Part shown: in pieces, positions 36,645 through 45,706 of the stretch
Numbering within the stretch: position 1 is the stretch's first letter
How the letters are laid out: every line of letters begins with the position of its first letter
Assembly (NCBI GenBank): GCA_913056455.1
Contig: CAJXMJ010000001.1
Coordinates: 682,001 to 746,000, forward strand
Direction of reading: 5' to 3'
Origin: an uncultured Fodinibius sp.
Lineage (GTDB): Bacteria > Bacteroidota > Rhodothermia > Balneolales > Balneolaceae
Length of the DNA: 64,000 nucleotides
Made by a program: the position numbers and the translations under genes
The notes under the pieces: generated by a model
The model's database searches: none
Seen by the model: only the letters and a program-made list of their open reading frames with translations
Told to the model about the DNA's origin: nothing

Positions 36645-37767
36645 AAATACTTTAACCCTCAACGCCAAAAATCTTATTGGTTGGCGTACTAATAAAAAGA
36701 TTGTGGTCTTTTCCGTTGATGATTATGGTAATGTCCGGCTTGATTCCAAGGCTGCACGTGCTCGAATGGATCGACAGGGAGTATCTGTGTACAATCGTTT
36801 TGATGCATTGGATACCCTCGAGACAAAACAAGACCTTGAAGCTCTCTATGAGGTTCTAACTACAGTAAGAGACCAAAACGATCGTTTTCCTGTTTTTACT
36901 ACCTTTGCAGTTCCTTGCAATATTAATTTTGAAAAAGTAGAGCAGAGTGGGTTTAGTCGTTATGCCTATGAATCACTGCCGCAGACGTTTGAAAAATTAT
37001 CTGTTCGGCATCCTCAAGCATATCGTGGGACATGGGAATTGCTGAAAGAAGGAATTGCTGAAGGCTTGATGGTACCACAATTTCATGGACGAGAGCATGT
37101 AAATTTGAAAGTCTTTAACGAAAAATTGGAGGCAGGGGATGATCAACTTTTAAATTGCCTGCAGAACCGATCTTTTACCAGTATATCTGATAGTGGCTAT
37201 CAAACTATTTCACCCATGGCCGCTTTCGATTTTTGGAAGTTTGATGAAAATGAAGAATTACAATCAATTATAGTAGATGGCTTAGATCAATTTGAAAAAG
37301 TATTTGGATATCGTGCCGAACACTTTACTCCACCTGTGTTTAATGTTCATCCGATATTGTATAAAACACTGAATAGATGTGGTATCCGTTTTGTTGATAC
37401 GGCTCTAGTTTCTCATCAGCATCAAGGAAAAGGAAAATTTAAATACGAATACAACTATACAGGAAAAACAAAAGAACAACTTTGCCTAATGGTTAGAAAT
37501 GTTGTTTTCGAACCTACCGATAATCGGGGCGTTGATTGGATATCATATGCTATGGAACAGATTGAGGCAGCCTTTCGATGGAATCGTCCAGCGATTATTA
37601 GTTCACATCGAGTAAACTTTTGTGGACATATTGATGAGAAAAATAGAGAGAAGGGACTTGATGCATTAGGAAAATTGTTAATGAAAATAACTGAGCGATG
37701 GCCGGAAGTGGAATTTATGTCAGCTAATGAAGTTGGGGAACTAATTCGTCCTCCACAGGATGCGTAA
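36625..37767 (+). CDS. Polysaccharide deacetylase-like protein, copy 2
   Basis: Paralogue of the gene at 25594 with the same length (380 aa). It has VVFSVDDYGN (D32, D33), PQFHGREHVN (H154, H158) and IISSHRVNF, matching the metal and catalytic positions expected of a NodB/CE4-like deacetylase. No signal peptide is seen, so the substrate is probably a cytoplasmic sugar intermediate. An ATP-grasp gene follows, as it does for copy 1, but here a sigma-54 promoter sits between the two. The 3' end overlaps an activator dyad. The function is inferred from motifs and context. Confidence 0.65.
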   Translation: MSLNTLKNTLTLNAKNLIGWRTNKKIVVFSVDDYGNVRLDSKAARARMDRQGVSVYNRFDALDTLETKQDLEALYEVLTTVRDQNDRFPVFTTFAVPCNINFEKVEQSGFSRYAYESLPQTFEKLSVRHPQAYRGTWELLKEGIAEGLMVPQFHGREHVNLKVFNEKLEAGDDQLLNCLQNRSFTSISDSGYQTISPMAAFDFWKFDENEELQSIIVDGLDQFEKVFGYRAEHFTPPVFNVHPILYKTLNRCGIRFVDTALVSHQHQGKGKFKYEYNYTGKTKEQLCLMVRNVVFEPTDNRGVDWISYAMEQIEAAFRWNRPAIISSHRVNFCGHIDEKNREKGLDALGKLLMKITERWPEVEFMSANEVGELIRPPQDA

Positions 37768-37777
37768 TTTTTACGCA
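37761..37777. promoter_or_regulatory. Activator dyad overlapping a stop codon
   Basis: TGCGTAATTTTTACGCA, a perfect 7-3-7 palindrome. It differs from TGAGTAAnnnTTACTCA by a symmetrical A to C change. It overlaps the stop codon of the deacetylase-like gene and ends 110 bp before the sigma-54 promoter at 37888. Confidence 0.65.
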
Positions 37778-37887
37778 ATATGGTCAAACTATATACTCAA
37801 TTTTTTCGGGGCTTATTTTTGATTAAAAAATAGGGCTCAGTAACTCCTGCTTATCTATTATTTTTCTATAGAAGTCAGTTATTTGAT

Positions 37888-37903
37888 TGGCACACCTTTT
37901 GTA
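37888..37903 (+). promoter_or_regulatory. Sigma-54 promoter of the 37979-40279 unit
   Basis: TGGCACACCTTTTGTA: full -24 consensus TGGCAC, GG and GT 10 nt apart. Predicted start near 37913, about 65 nt leader. Confidence 0.8.
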
Positions 37904-37978
37904 GCCTTAATGGTAATATAGATGGGGTAACGCCCAGTGGCAAAATACTGATAGGAAAACTGGTTTTCTTCTAAGGAA

Positions 37979-39001
37979 ATGATTCGGATAGGAATGAAAT
38001 TAAAGAGAGCTATATATTTGGGATATTACATTAAACAACTTGAAAGGGAAAAGTTTAGCCGATTTCTAAACCATGTCAGGTTGGTCACCGGCACTTCGAA
38101 GATGGCTATTATGTTTGATGTGATAACATCAGTCTTCACTTATAATATTTCGGTATTGGAGTATTTTCAGTTTCAGTTTTATAAACTATCAAAAAAAGAA
38201 CGGGAAACTTGGGCTGGTACTGGCCATATGTATGAATACCAGTTACGTATGAATCCGATAAAAAGTCGCCATATCTTAGAGAACAAAGCGCTTTTCTATA
38301 AATATTATGGTGATTTTTTTATTCACAATGTTGCTGTTCTTGAAGATCTTAAAACAAAGCCCAAAGCATCGTCAGCAATTCTTTCAAATCCATCCGGCAA
38401 ATTAGTTTTTAAATCTGTTGATGGTAACTGTGGTACCGAGGTAGAAATACGGGATTGTCGAGATTTTGATAGCAAAAGTATGATTTCATATATGGAAAAG
38501 TCGAACTATGGACTTGTTGAAGATTTCATAGTTCAGCATCCAGTGTTAAATCAATTGTCATCTTCTGCTGTAAATACAATTCGTATATTCACACAACTGG
38601 ATAGTAATGGGAGCGTAGATATTCTGGGATGCCGTCTCCGTATTTCGATCGAGTCACCGGTTGATAATATGGCCGCAGGAAATATTGCTGCACCTATAGA
38701 CGAGCAAACAGGTTGCCTAAGTGGACCGGGAGTTTACAGCGATATTACAAAGGAAGAGGAGCAGTTTCATCCCATCACCGATGTTAAAATTATCGGATTC
38801 CAGATCCCATTTTGGAGGGAAACGCTTGAGATGGTGAAGGAGGCTGCTCTTTTACATCCTCAAAATGGGTCGATCGGATGGGATGTAGTAATTACCAAAG
38901 AGGGGCCAGGATTAATTGAGGGAAATCATGACTGGTGTAAACTGCTTTGGCAACTTCCGGTTAAAAGAGGATTAAAGTTGATGTTAAAAGATTATGATTA
39001 G
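37979..39001 (+). CDS. Sugar-transfer associated ATP-grasp protein
   Basis: ATP-grasp enzyme of the kind found next to sugar transferases in capsule loci. KLVFKSVDGNCGTEVEI carries the ATP-binding lysine, LVEDFIVQHPVLNQLSSSAVNTIRIFTQ is the characteristic middle strand, and GWDVVITKEGPGLIEGNHDW is the metal-binding end with Glu-x-Asn intact. The protein is 340 aa. A start at 37994 (MKLKRAI) is also possible. It overlaps the priming transferase gene by 8 bp. It probably forms an amide between a carboxylate and a sugar amine, but the substrates are unknown. Confidence 0.8.
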   Translation: MIRIGMKLKRAIYLGYYIKQLEREKFSRFLNHVRLVTGTSKMAIMFDVITSVFTYNISVLEYFQFQFYKLSKKERETWAGTGHMYEYQLRMNPIKSRHILENKALFYKYYGDFFIHNVAVLEDLKTKPKASSAILSNPSGKLVFKSVDGNCGTEVEIRDCRDFDSKSMISYMEKSNYGLVEDFIVQHPVLNQLSSSAVNTIRIFTQLDSNGSVDILGCRLRISIESPVDNMAAGNIAAPIDEQTGCLSGPGVYSDITKEEEQFHPITDVKIIGFQIPFWRETLEMVKEAALLHPQNGSIGWDVVITKEGPGLIEGNHDWCKLLWQLPVKRGLKLMLKDYD

Positions 39002-39614
39002 AGTGATGGTATATAAACGTTATTTAAAACGGGCAATGGATATTATTGCGGCTATGATAATATTTGTGCTAATACTACCAATATTTTTACTGATCTCAGT
39101 TCTGTTATTTTTTCAGAATAGGGGAAAGGTCTTTTTTTATCAAGAGCGAGTAGGTTATAAAGAAAGGATAATTAAGATTATTAAGTTTAAAACAATGACG
39201 GATGAAAAAAGTGCTAATGGGGATTTATTGCCGGATGTAGAACGTATTACCCGATTGGGAGAATGGATTCGTAACTTATCACTGGATGAACTACCTCAGC
39301 TTTTCAATGTATTAAAAGGAGATATGAGTTTGATTGGACCTCGTCCGCTGTTGCCGAAGTATTTGCCTCTTTATTCTGAACGCCAGCATCGTCGGCATGA
39401 GGTTAAACCCGGAATAACTGGTTGGGCCCAGGTAAATGGACGAAATTCCATTAGCTGGACACAAAAATTTGAACATGATCTTTATTACGTAGAGAACCAG
39501 TCTTTAGGGCTTGATCTCAGAATATTGGGCATGACTTTTATAAAAGTATTGTGTAAAGAAGGAATAAATCAGTCCGAAATACGGCCGATGCAACCATTTG
39601 ACGGGACAAACTAA
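38994..39614 (+). CDS. Undecaprenyl-phosphate sugar phosphotransferase (PglC type)
   Basis: Small initiating transferase that loads the first sugar phosphate onto undecaprenyl phosphate. One membrane segment (IIAAMIIFVLILPIFLLISVLLF) is followed by the catalytic region FKTMTDEKSANGDLLPD, the Leu-Asp-Glu-Leu-Pro-Gln segment, IGPRPLLPKYLPLY and VKPGITGWAQVNGRN. At about 200 aa it is the monotopic short form, as PglC. The true start may be the ATG at 39006. The neighbouring acetyltransferase, and the aminotransferase and dehydratase further on, suggest UDP-diacetylbacillosamine as donor. Confidence 0.9.
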   Translation: MIRVMVYKRYLKRAMDIIAAMIIFVLILPIFLLISVLLFFQNRGKVFFYQERVGYKERIIKIIKFKTMTDEKSANGDLLPDVERITRLGEWIRNLSLDELPQLFNVLKGDMSLIGPRPLLPKYLPLYSERQHRRHEVKPGITGWAQVNGRNSISWTQKFEHDLYYVENQSLGLDLRILGMTFIKVLCKEGINQSEIRPMQPFDGTN

Positions 39615-40279
39615 TGAAAAAAAAACTTTTTATTATTGGAGCTGGTAGTGTAGGCGGTCATATTGCTTATAACATTACTGAATATTCTGATGAATTTGTT
39701 ATTGCGGGATTTTTTGATGATGACCTTCAAAAAGTTGGTACTTCTCAATTTGGGGTTAAAATACTCGGTACAGTAGATGAGGTGCTTAAACTTAAAGATG
39801 CCCATATTGTTATTGGTATTTCTTTTCCAAAAATAAAGCAAAAAATTATCAAGCTTTTATCTTCTAATTCAACGCTGAAATTTCCAACACTGGTCCATTC
39901 AAGAGCTTGGATATCAAATGGGGTATCACTGGGTAAGGGATCCATTATTTATCCCGGTACTGCAATTAATTACGGATCAAACATTGATGATTTTGTATGT
40001 ATCAATATGAACTGCTCTTTAGGGCATCATACCAAGGTTGGACGTTATGTAAGTTTGGCTCCGGGAGTAAACACAGGAGGGTATACTACAGTGGAAGATG
40101 GGGTGGAGATAGGAATTGGTACCTCAACACTACAAAAAGTGTGCATTGGAAGGGAAAGTATTATCGGAGGTCAGACAATGGTTATCGAGGATATCACAGC
40201 AGGGGCTACAGCAGTGGGTGTGCCAGCAAAAACTATATCGACCTCTTTAGCAGCAGTCTTTAATAATTCTGAAAAATAA
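39614..40279 (+). CDS. Sugar N-acetyltransferase (PglD/NeuD type)
   Basis: Acetyl-CoA-dependent acetyltransferase with an N-terminal Rossmann-like sugar-binding region (LFIIGAGSVGGHIAYNI) and a C-terminal left-handed beta helix of hexapeptide repeats. The catalytic histidine is expected in NCSLGHHTKVG and the end is AVGVPAKTI. The 221-aa length matches PglD. It starts at the last base of the PglC-like gene. With the aminotransferase at 44193 and dehydratase at 45707 it would complete UDP-N,N'-diacetylbacillosamine or a related 4-amino sugar. Confidence 0.85.
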   Translation: MKKKLFIIGAGSVGGHIAYNITEYSDEFVIAGFFDDDLQKVGTSQFGVKILGTVDEVLKLKDAHIVIGISFPKIKQKIIKLLSSNSTLKFPTLVHSRAWISNGVSLGKGSIIYPGTAINYGSNIDDFVCINMNCSLGHHTKVGRYVSLAPGVNTGGYTTVEDGVEIGIGTSTLQKVCIGRESIIGGQTMVIEDITAGATAVGVPAKTISTSLAAVFNNSEK

Positions 40280-40440
40280 CATCCAGTTTACAATTTGTTT
40301 TCAACCAAGACGGGTTCATATCAAACAAGAAAAGGGAATTGTTTTCATCACCATAAAATTAATCCCAGATAAGAGAATTAATGATATTACAGTGGTTATT
40401 TCTGAATATATCATCCAGGGTATATCAGAGAATATTAAAG

Positions 40441-41352
40441 CTACAACCGTAAATTTTGTAAATAGTTGTTGACTTGTTCAGCTGCTTTCTTGTGCCCCTC
40501 ACAACTCCAGTGACTGTCATTTTCAAGTTGCCATTTTTCGTAGTTTTCCGCTTCGAGTCTCCATACTTCGAAGCCCTTATTTTGAGTCATATCTACGACC
40601 TTTTGGTTAGCATCAGGACTAAAAACAAGGATGATATTATCGGTTTGGTAATATTTTATTACAAAATCCAAAAGTTCTTGTATCGCAGTATAATTAATAT
40701 TTTCAGATTTAGTATTCCTGTTATTAGTCGATACATTTTTATTGATATTTTGTATTAAAAAATTACGATATAGGTAATAGGCCAACTTAAAATTATAGAG
40801 TACGTTTTTTAGTTTACTTGAGGTGAGTTTTGCAAATCTTATCTCGTTACTTTCCAGGGAAACCTGGACAGTCAAAGGGTTATTTTTTAGTTCCATAATG
40901 CTTTCAATGAAGTCACCATGATGAACATAAAATAGATGTTTGACTGGGTTTAACTCGTTCAAAGAGCGCTTCATCTCTAAAAATTCGATAAACGATGCTC
41001 CATCTCTTGAGTTGGGATAGAAATTGAAGTTCGAATTTAAGCTGGACAGAAAGTTAGCTTGGTGACATTTTGGGGGATTCATCACATTTGATATATAAGA
41101 ATCACCAATAACAGTTATCATAGTATCTAACGATTGTGGTTCATATCCATAGTTCCCGTATTTGTTGATTACCCATTGATGATCTCCATTGATATAGTTA
41201 CCCGATTGGTTGGGTTCATATCTAATGAGCTTATTTTCATCTTTGTACATCTTTGGAACGTCAATACTTAGTTGAAATATTCTAACAATGCCTTCCCCCA
41301 GTAATATGCCAATAGTTACAAAGAAAATAATTTGGATTAAAAATTTTGACAT
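40441..41352 (-). CDS. SGNH/AlgJ-like acyltransferase partner
   Basis: Single-pass membrane or secreted protein with an SGNH-type fold. The N-terminus MSKFLIQIIFFVTIGILLGEG is a signal anchor. VIGDSYISN supplies the nucleophile serine, and NDSHWSCEGHKKAAEQV near the C-terminus has the Asp-x-His-type motif seen in AlgJ/AlgX and DltD-like proteins. It begins 10 bp after the MBOAT gene, and the two very likely pass acetyl groups across the membrane onto the polymer. An ATG at 41403 would give 17 extra residues inside the MBOAT gene; 41352 is preferred. Confidence 0.72.
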   Translation of the reverse strand: MSKFLIQIIFFVTIGILLGEGIVRIFQLSIDVPKMYKDENKLIRYEPNQSGNYINGDHQWVINKYGNYGYEPQSLDTMITVIGDSYISNVMNPPKCHQANFLSSLNSNFNFYPNSRDGASFIEFLEMKRSLNELNPVKHLFYVHHGDFIESIMELKNNPLTVQVSLESNEIRFAKLTSSKLKNVLYNFKLAYYLYRNFLIQNINKNVSTNNRNTKSENINYTAIQELLDFVIKYYQTDNIILVFSPDANQKVVDMTQNKGFEVWRLEAENYEKWQLENDSHWSCEGHKKAAEQVNNYLQNLRL

Positions 41353-41362
41353 GATGATGTTG

Positions 41363-42799
41363 TTAAAATTGGAAGTATATAAATTGCTGCTCTGTACCTG
41401 CAAAAGAGATAATTGCTAATATGATAGCATAATACATTGCCCACCGCACGGGTTTGGGTTGTGATATAGTAATCTGGTCGATAGCATATTCGCCCTTTCT
41501 GCCAAACCATTCTATGATCATGAAAATGAGTACCAAGTAAATGACTTGAAGGGGAAGTACTTCAGGTATGGTGAAAAAAGAGACTGAAAATATTCCATCT
41601 AGATAGCTTAAAGCATGGCTGATGTTTTCTGCTCGAAAAAATACCCAGGCTAAAACGGTGAGGCTAAATGTCATTAACATAAAGCCACATTCTTGTATTG
41701 TTGGTAAATATTTGTTTTTGGCTACGACTTCTAAATGATTACGATTTGATTGTGTTAATAGTAGTGGTAAAAAATATAGTGCATTGAGGCCCCCCCAGGC
41801 AATGAAGGTCCAATTTGCTCCGTGCCAAAATCCGCTGATTACAAAAATGATAAAAACATTTCTGACACTTTTTGCGGTACCACCTCGGCTACCACCTAAA
41901 GGGATATATAGATAATCACGGAACCATGTAGATAGTGATATGTGCCAGCGTCTCCAGAATTCAGCGATATCTCTGGAAAAATACGGGAATGCAAAGTTTT
42001 GCATAAGGCGAAAGCCAAAAAGTCTGGCTGTTCCTATAGCAATGTTTGAGTAGCCTGCAAAATCTCCGTAAATCTGAAATGTAAAAAAGAGTGCACCCAA
42101 TAATAGGGTACTTCCTGCGTATTCAGCGGAATTATTGAATATCATGTTGGCATAAACAGCGCAATTATCGGCAATAACTACTTTCATGAAAAGTCCCCAT
42201 AAAATTTGTTGCAACCCCTTAACACTGTCGACATATTTGAATTGTCGGTTTGCTAAAAATTGTGGAAGTAGGTTTTGAGCTCTTTCAATGGGACCTGCAA
42301 CAAGTTGAGGGAAGAAACTAACATAGGCTGCAAAAGCAATAAGGTCTTTAGTAGGTTTCATCTTTCTTTTATATACATCAATTGTATAGCTCAATGTTTG
42401 GAAGGTATAAAAGCTAATACCTACGGGAAGCACTATACTTAATGTACCTGCTGTTATTTCTGTGCCAAGGAAAGAAAAAGCTGTTATAAAGTTTTCTAAA
42501 AAAAAGTTATAGTACTTGAATATCCCCAGAAGTCCTAAGTTAACAATGAGACTACTCCACAAGAGCATTTTTCGAGAAACGGTGTTATGGGTAGTGAATA
42601 AGCTTCTACCAATAGAGTAATCAATCAAAGTACTAATGATGATAAGAGCTAAAAATCGCCAGTCCCACCAGCCATAAAATGTATAGCTGGCTATAATAAC
42701 GAGAAAGTTTTGAAGAGTTTTATTTTTATTAACCAGAAACCAATAACAGACAAATACGATAGGCAGAAATATTGCAAAGTCAATTGAATTAAATAGCAT
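41363..42799 (-). CDS. MBOAT O-acyltransferase (AlgI type)
   Basis: Multi-pass membrane acyltransferase of 478 aa. Diagnostic segments are VLPVGISFYTFQTLSYTID, FPQLVAGPIERAQNLLPQF, RRWHISLSTWFRDYLYIPLGG and GFWHGANWTFIAWGG with the catalytic histidine. It takes an acyl group, usually acetyl, from the cytoplasm for O-acylation of exported polysaccharide, together with the SGNH gene that follows. The unit runs opposite to the main locus and no sigma-54 promoter precedes it. Confidence 0.93.
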   Translation of the reverse strand: MLFNSIDFAIFLPIVFVCYWFLVNKNKTLQNFLVIIASYTFYGWWDWRFLALIIISTLIDYSIGRSLFTTHNTVSRKMLLWSSLIVNLGLLGIFKYYNFFLENFITAFSFLGTEITAGTLSIVLPVGISFYTFQTLSYTIDVYKRKMKPTKDLIAFAAYVSFFPQLVAGPIERAQNLLPQFLANRQFKYVDSVKGLQQILWGLFMKVVIADNCAVYANMIFNNSAEYAGSTLLLGALFFTFQIYGDFAGYSNIAIGTARLFGFRLMQNFAFPYFSRDIAEFWRRWHISLSTWFRDYLYIPLGGSRGGTAKSVRNVFIIFVISGFWHGANWTFIAWGGLNALYFLPLLLTQSNRNHLEVVAKNKYLPTIQECGFMLMTFSLTVLAWVFFRAENISHALSYLDGIFSVSFFTIPEVLPLQVIYLVLIFMIIEWFGRKGEYAIDQITISQPKPVRWAMYYAIILAIISFAGTEQQFIYFQF

Positions 42800-42870
42800 G
42801 TCGTAAATATGTTATGTGAATATCGCAACTAAGATTAGGTGATCCATTGTTTTGTTGATATAAGGTTTGT

Positions 42871-43611
42871 CTATAGCAGGAAATAAACCGAAAAAGTAAT
42901 CGCCATATTTTGATGCTTGAAGAATGGTTTTTGAGGGTCGTCAGCTGAATCAATTATGGAAAATAAGACTCGGGCTTCAAATCCCAGCTTACGATAATAG
43001 CCGTGTTCGAACCCTAAACCGAGAATAGCCCCACCATCGTATTCAGAATATTGTGGCCGTACATCATTAGAGAAGTCTCCCTCAAATGCGATGCCAATAG
43101 GAGCCCCGGTGTTTATCCCCTTAAACTGGGCATCCAACAAATATGCCCCATAGATTCCTCCACTTAGATGAAAGGTCGTTCTTGCTCTTTCCCGACCATA
43201 TATTGTCTGTTCTTTAGGAATGGTAGTGAGCTGTAATAAGAGAGGAAATTGAATATAGGTTAATGCTGTTCTACTATCCGTTTGAAACTCCGTACCGCGA
43301 AGCGTGAAGGTATCATTATAGTTGGCGCCGAGCAGAATTAATGATGGTTCGGCTTGTAAACGTAATATCCGAGAAATATTGGTTCGAGTAATGAAACCAA
43401 CATTGAATCCGATGGCAGGATCAGGTTTTAGCCGCAGCCTGATATCATCTTCGATATACCAAAATTTGTGGACGTGAGAGCTTACGGACATCCCCCCCGT
43501 TAGGCCCCAATCAATAGACTGAGCTTTTGATGTATTGAAAAAACTGGATGCAATTAAAAACGTCAGAATTGCAAGAATAGGTAAAGTTCGAACGGTACGC
43601 ATTGTCTTCAC
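42871..43611 (-). CDS. Outer-membrane beta-barrel protein, PorT-like family
   Basis: A signal peptide ends at about SKAQ (residues 28-31), followed by alternating strands typical of an 8-stranded outer-membrane barrel: SIDWGLTGGMSVSSH at the start and MAITFSVYFLL with a terminal hydrophobic residue at the end. The 246-aa length fits the family of outer-membrane barrels common in Bacteroidota. I see no enzymatic motifs. It lies upstream of the MBOAT gene on the same strand but with a 71-bp gap. Confidence 0.7.
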   Translation of the reverse strand: MKTMRTVRTLPILAILTFLIASSFFNTSKAQSIDWGLTGGMSVSSHVHKFWYIEDDIRLRLKPDPAIGFNVGFITRTNISRILRLQAEPSLILLGANYNDTFTLRGTEFQTDSRTALTYIQFPLLLQLTTIPKEQTIYGRERARTTFHLSGGIYGAYLLDAQFKGINTGAPIGIAFEGDFSNDVRPQYSEYDGGAILGLGFEHGYYRKLGFEARVLFSIIDSADDPQKPFFKHQNMAITFSVYFLL

Positions 43612-43974
43612 GAAGTTAAAAAACTGTTCTCTTTGTAGTTAGTATTAATGACAACCCAATTTTAGCTTATATAAAGAGATTTTCTCTTGGTTCTTTTTAA
43701 ATGATCAGTCAATAAGGATCTATTGTTGATAAGCCCCCCTCATCTGCTATTTGTTTACATGTTTGATTATGCAAGAATAGGTCCAAAACTATTTTAGCTA
43801 TCAGGATTTGTTATCCGGTTTCTGAGATTACTGTTGTATGGAAATCCTCTCGAGATGGATGGTTAGCATATATTTAGAAAGGAATGCCAACTGAGATGGG
43901 AAGCAATATTATGCTGTGGTTACCTGAATAAAAAGGAAAGATAAGTAAAGTACTATTTTTGATTGATCAACATA

Positions 43975-43991
43975 CAAGTAATTTTTACTCA
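43975..43991. promoter_or_regulatory. Activator dyad
   Basis: CAAGTAATTTTTACTCA: right half exact, left half with two changes. It ends 120 bp before the sigma-54 promoter at 44112. Confidence 0.6.
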
Positions 43992-44111
43992 GATGTCTGT
44001 ACAAAAGTAACACAACAGACTCCCATATTATTTATTAGGAAAACAACCTGTCGATGCTTAGAGACGCAGTTATGTCTAATTGGAAAAGTTCATGAAGATA
44101 GTATATCGGGT

Positions 44112-44127
44112 TGGCATAACTATTGTA
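44112..44127 (+). promoter_or_regulatory. Sigma-54 promoter of the aminotransferase gene
   Basis: TGGCATAACTATTGTA; GG and GT 10 nt apart. The same 16 bases occur at 45647 and 59903. Predicted start near 44137, 56 nt before the ATG. Confidence 0.85.
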
Positions 44128-44192
44128 ACACTGTAACTCACAAAGAAACAGTTTGGTTATTTACAGAGACAATAGTTTGAAAGGTTTAATCT

Positions 44193-45431
44193 ATGAGAAA
44201 TATTAATTCCCGTATTTATCTTTCTTCTCCACATATGGGAGGTGATGAGTTGGATTATATCCATGATGCGTTTGCCAAAAACTGGATTGCTCCGCTGGGG
44301 GCCAATGTAGATGGATTTGAAAAAGATTTACAAGATTACTCAGGAAGGGAACATGCTGCCGTTGTAATATCAGGGACGGCTGCTCTTCACTTGGCACTGA
44401 TTTTATGTGGCGTAGAGTCGGGTGACGAGGTGATTTGCCAGTCAATGACGTTTGCAGCTTCAGCTAACCCAATTTTATACCAGGGTGCGAAGCCGGTTTT
44501 TGTGGATTCTGAGGCTAAAACGTGGAATATAGATCCTGCATTATTAGAAGAAGCGATTGTTGATCGGATTCAGAAGAAAGGGAAGCCCAAGGCAATTATT
44601 GTGGTGCACTTATATGGAATGCCGGCAAAAATGGAGGCCATTTTAAGAATATCAAATAAATATGATATTCCTGTTATAGAAGATGCAGCTGAGGCTTTGG
44701 GGTCATCAATTAACGGGCAAAGATGTGGTACTTTTGGACTGTTTTCAGTGTTATCATTTAACGGCAATAAAATTATTACAACATCGGGCGGTGGAGCCTT
44801 GTTGAGCAATCGCAAAGATCTTATTGACAAGTCCCGCTTTTTAGCTACACAGGCTCGTGATGATGCCCCGCATTATCAACATTCTGAGCTGGGGTTTAAT
44901 TACCGGATGAGTAATATTTCGGCCGGGATTGGGCGTGGTCAGATGAAGGTTTTGCAAGAGAGGATTTCTGCTCGTAGGAGGAATCATGATTTTTATTTTG
45001 AAGAGCTTGGGGAAACGTGGTTGAACCTCTTGGGTTCTACGATTAAAGATGAGAAAAGATTTCAAGTTTCAAGTTTTAATCCAAAGCAAGAGTCCCCAAC
45101 TGGTATTTATTTTTTGAAAGAACCAAAGGGATGTGTAAGCAACCGATGGTTGACGACCATTCTCGTAAATCCCGCTGAAACCAATGGGGTAACCAGAGAT
45201 GATATTTGTCAAGCATTGGGAAAGAAAAATATTGAATCGCGTCCGCTTTGGAAGCCCATGCATTTACAACCTCTTTATAAGGATTTTCCCTATTATGGAC
45301 GAGGGGTTTCGGATATGTTATTTAACTATGGACTTTGTCTTCCATCGGGAAGTAACCTTAAGGATGATGAAAGAGAAAAAATATCTGGGGCAATAAAAGA
45401 AGCATTAAAGAGAAAACAAGTTCTAACATAG
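44193..45431 (+). CDS. PLP sugar aminotransferase (PglE/DegT type)
   Basis: Makes a 4-amino sugar from a UDP-4-keto-6-deoxy-HexNAc. The opening IYLSSPHMGGDELDYIHDAF, SGTAALHLAL, the phosphate-binding VIEDAAEALGSS and the PLP-lysine motif SFNGNKIITT are typical of PglE relatives. It is 412 aa, slightly longer than usual because of an insert around residues 270-305. GAAAGG lies 8 nt before the ATG. It is a one-gene unit with its own sigma-54 promoter directly ahead of the dehydratase gene. Confidence 0.9.
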   Translation: MRNINSRIYLSSPHMGGDELDYIHDAFAKNWIAPLGANVDGFEKDLQDYSGREHAAVVISGTAALHLALILCGVESGDEVICQSMTFAASANPILYQGAKPVFVDSEAKTWNIDPALLEEAIVDRIQKKGKPKAIIVVHLYGMPAKMEAILRISNKYDIPVIEDAAEALGSSINGQRCGTFGLFSVLSFNGNKIITTSGGGALLSNRKDLIDKSRFLATQARDDAPHYQHSELGFNYRMSNISAGIGRGQMKVLQERISARRRNHDFYFEELGETWLNLLGSTIKDEKRFQVSSFNPKQESPTGIYFLKEPKGCVSNRWLTTILVNPAETNGVTRDDICQALGKKNIESRPLWKPMHLQPLYKDFPYYGRGVSDMLFNYGLCLPSGSNLKDDEREKISGAIKEALKRKQVLT

Positions 45432-45472
45432 TTTGTTAGGTAATTTAATGTTTGGCAGACAGGTGATTAAGC

Positions 45473-45489
45473 CGCGTAAGAATTACCCG
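45473..45489. promoter_or_regulatory. Activator dyad
   Basis: CGCGTAAGAATTACCCG: inverted halves CGCGTAA and TTACCCG (one mismatch in symmetry). It ends 157 bp before the sigma-54 promoter at 45647. Confidence 0.6.
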
Positions 45490-45646
45490 ATTTTAGATAA
45501 AAATAACACGTTTTACGTATCCAAATATTTCCACCAACTATTTAACCCTCCCATTCGGAGATTATAAATGCTGAATAAGTAATTCAAAGCTTTATTGTCT
45601 GGTTCTCAACAAAAATAGTATAGAGTTTAAGCTGCCAGTTACGAGT

Positions 45647-45662
45647 TGGCATAACTATTGTA
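45647..45662 (+). promoter_or_regulatory. Sigma-54 promoter of the pglF-like/export unit
   Basis: TGGCATAACTATTGTA, identical to those at 44112 and 59903. The predicted start near 45672 leaves only 14 nt before the ATG at 45686, which supports the later ATG at 45707. Confidence 0.85.
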
Positions 45663-45706
45663 ACAGCTATTATCAAAGATACATCATGAGTAAAAAAGGG
45701 GAATGT

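Larger units (their letters stand above)
43612..44192. promoter_or_regulatory. 581-bp divergent regulatory region
   Basis: Lies between the outer-membrane protein gene (minus) and the aminotransferase gene (plus). It contains an activator dyad (43975) and sigma-54 promoter (44112). An open frame at 43959-44180 spans these sites and is not a gene. Confidence 0.5.

Noticed and set aside
43959-44180. 73-codon open frame upstream of the aminotransferase gene
   Set aside because: It covers an activator dyad and a sigma-54 promoter, has no ribosome-binding site and the product has no recognisable pattern.
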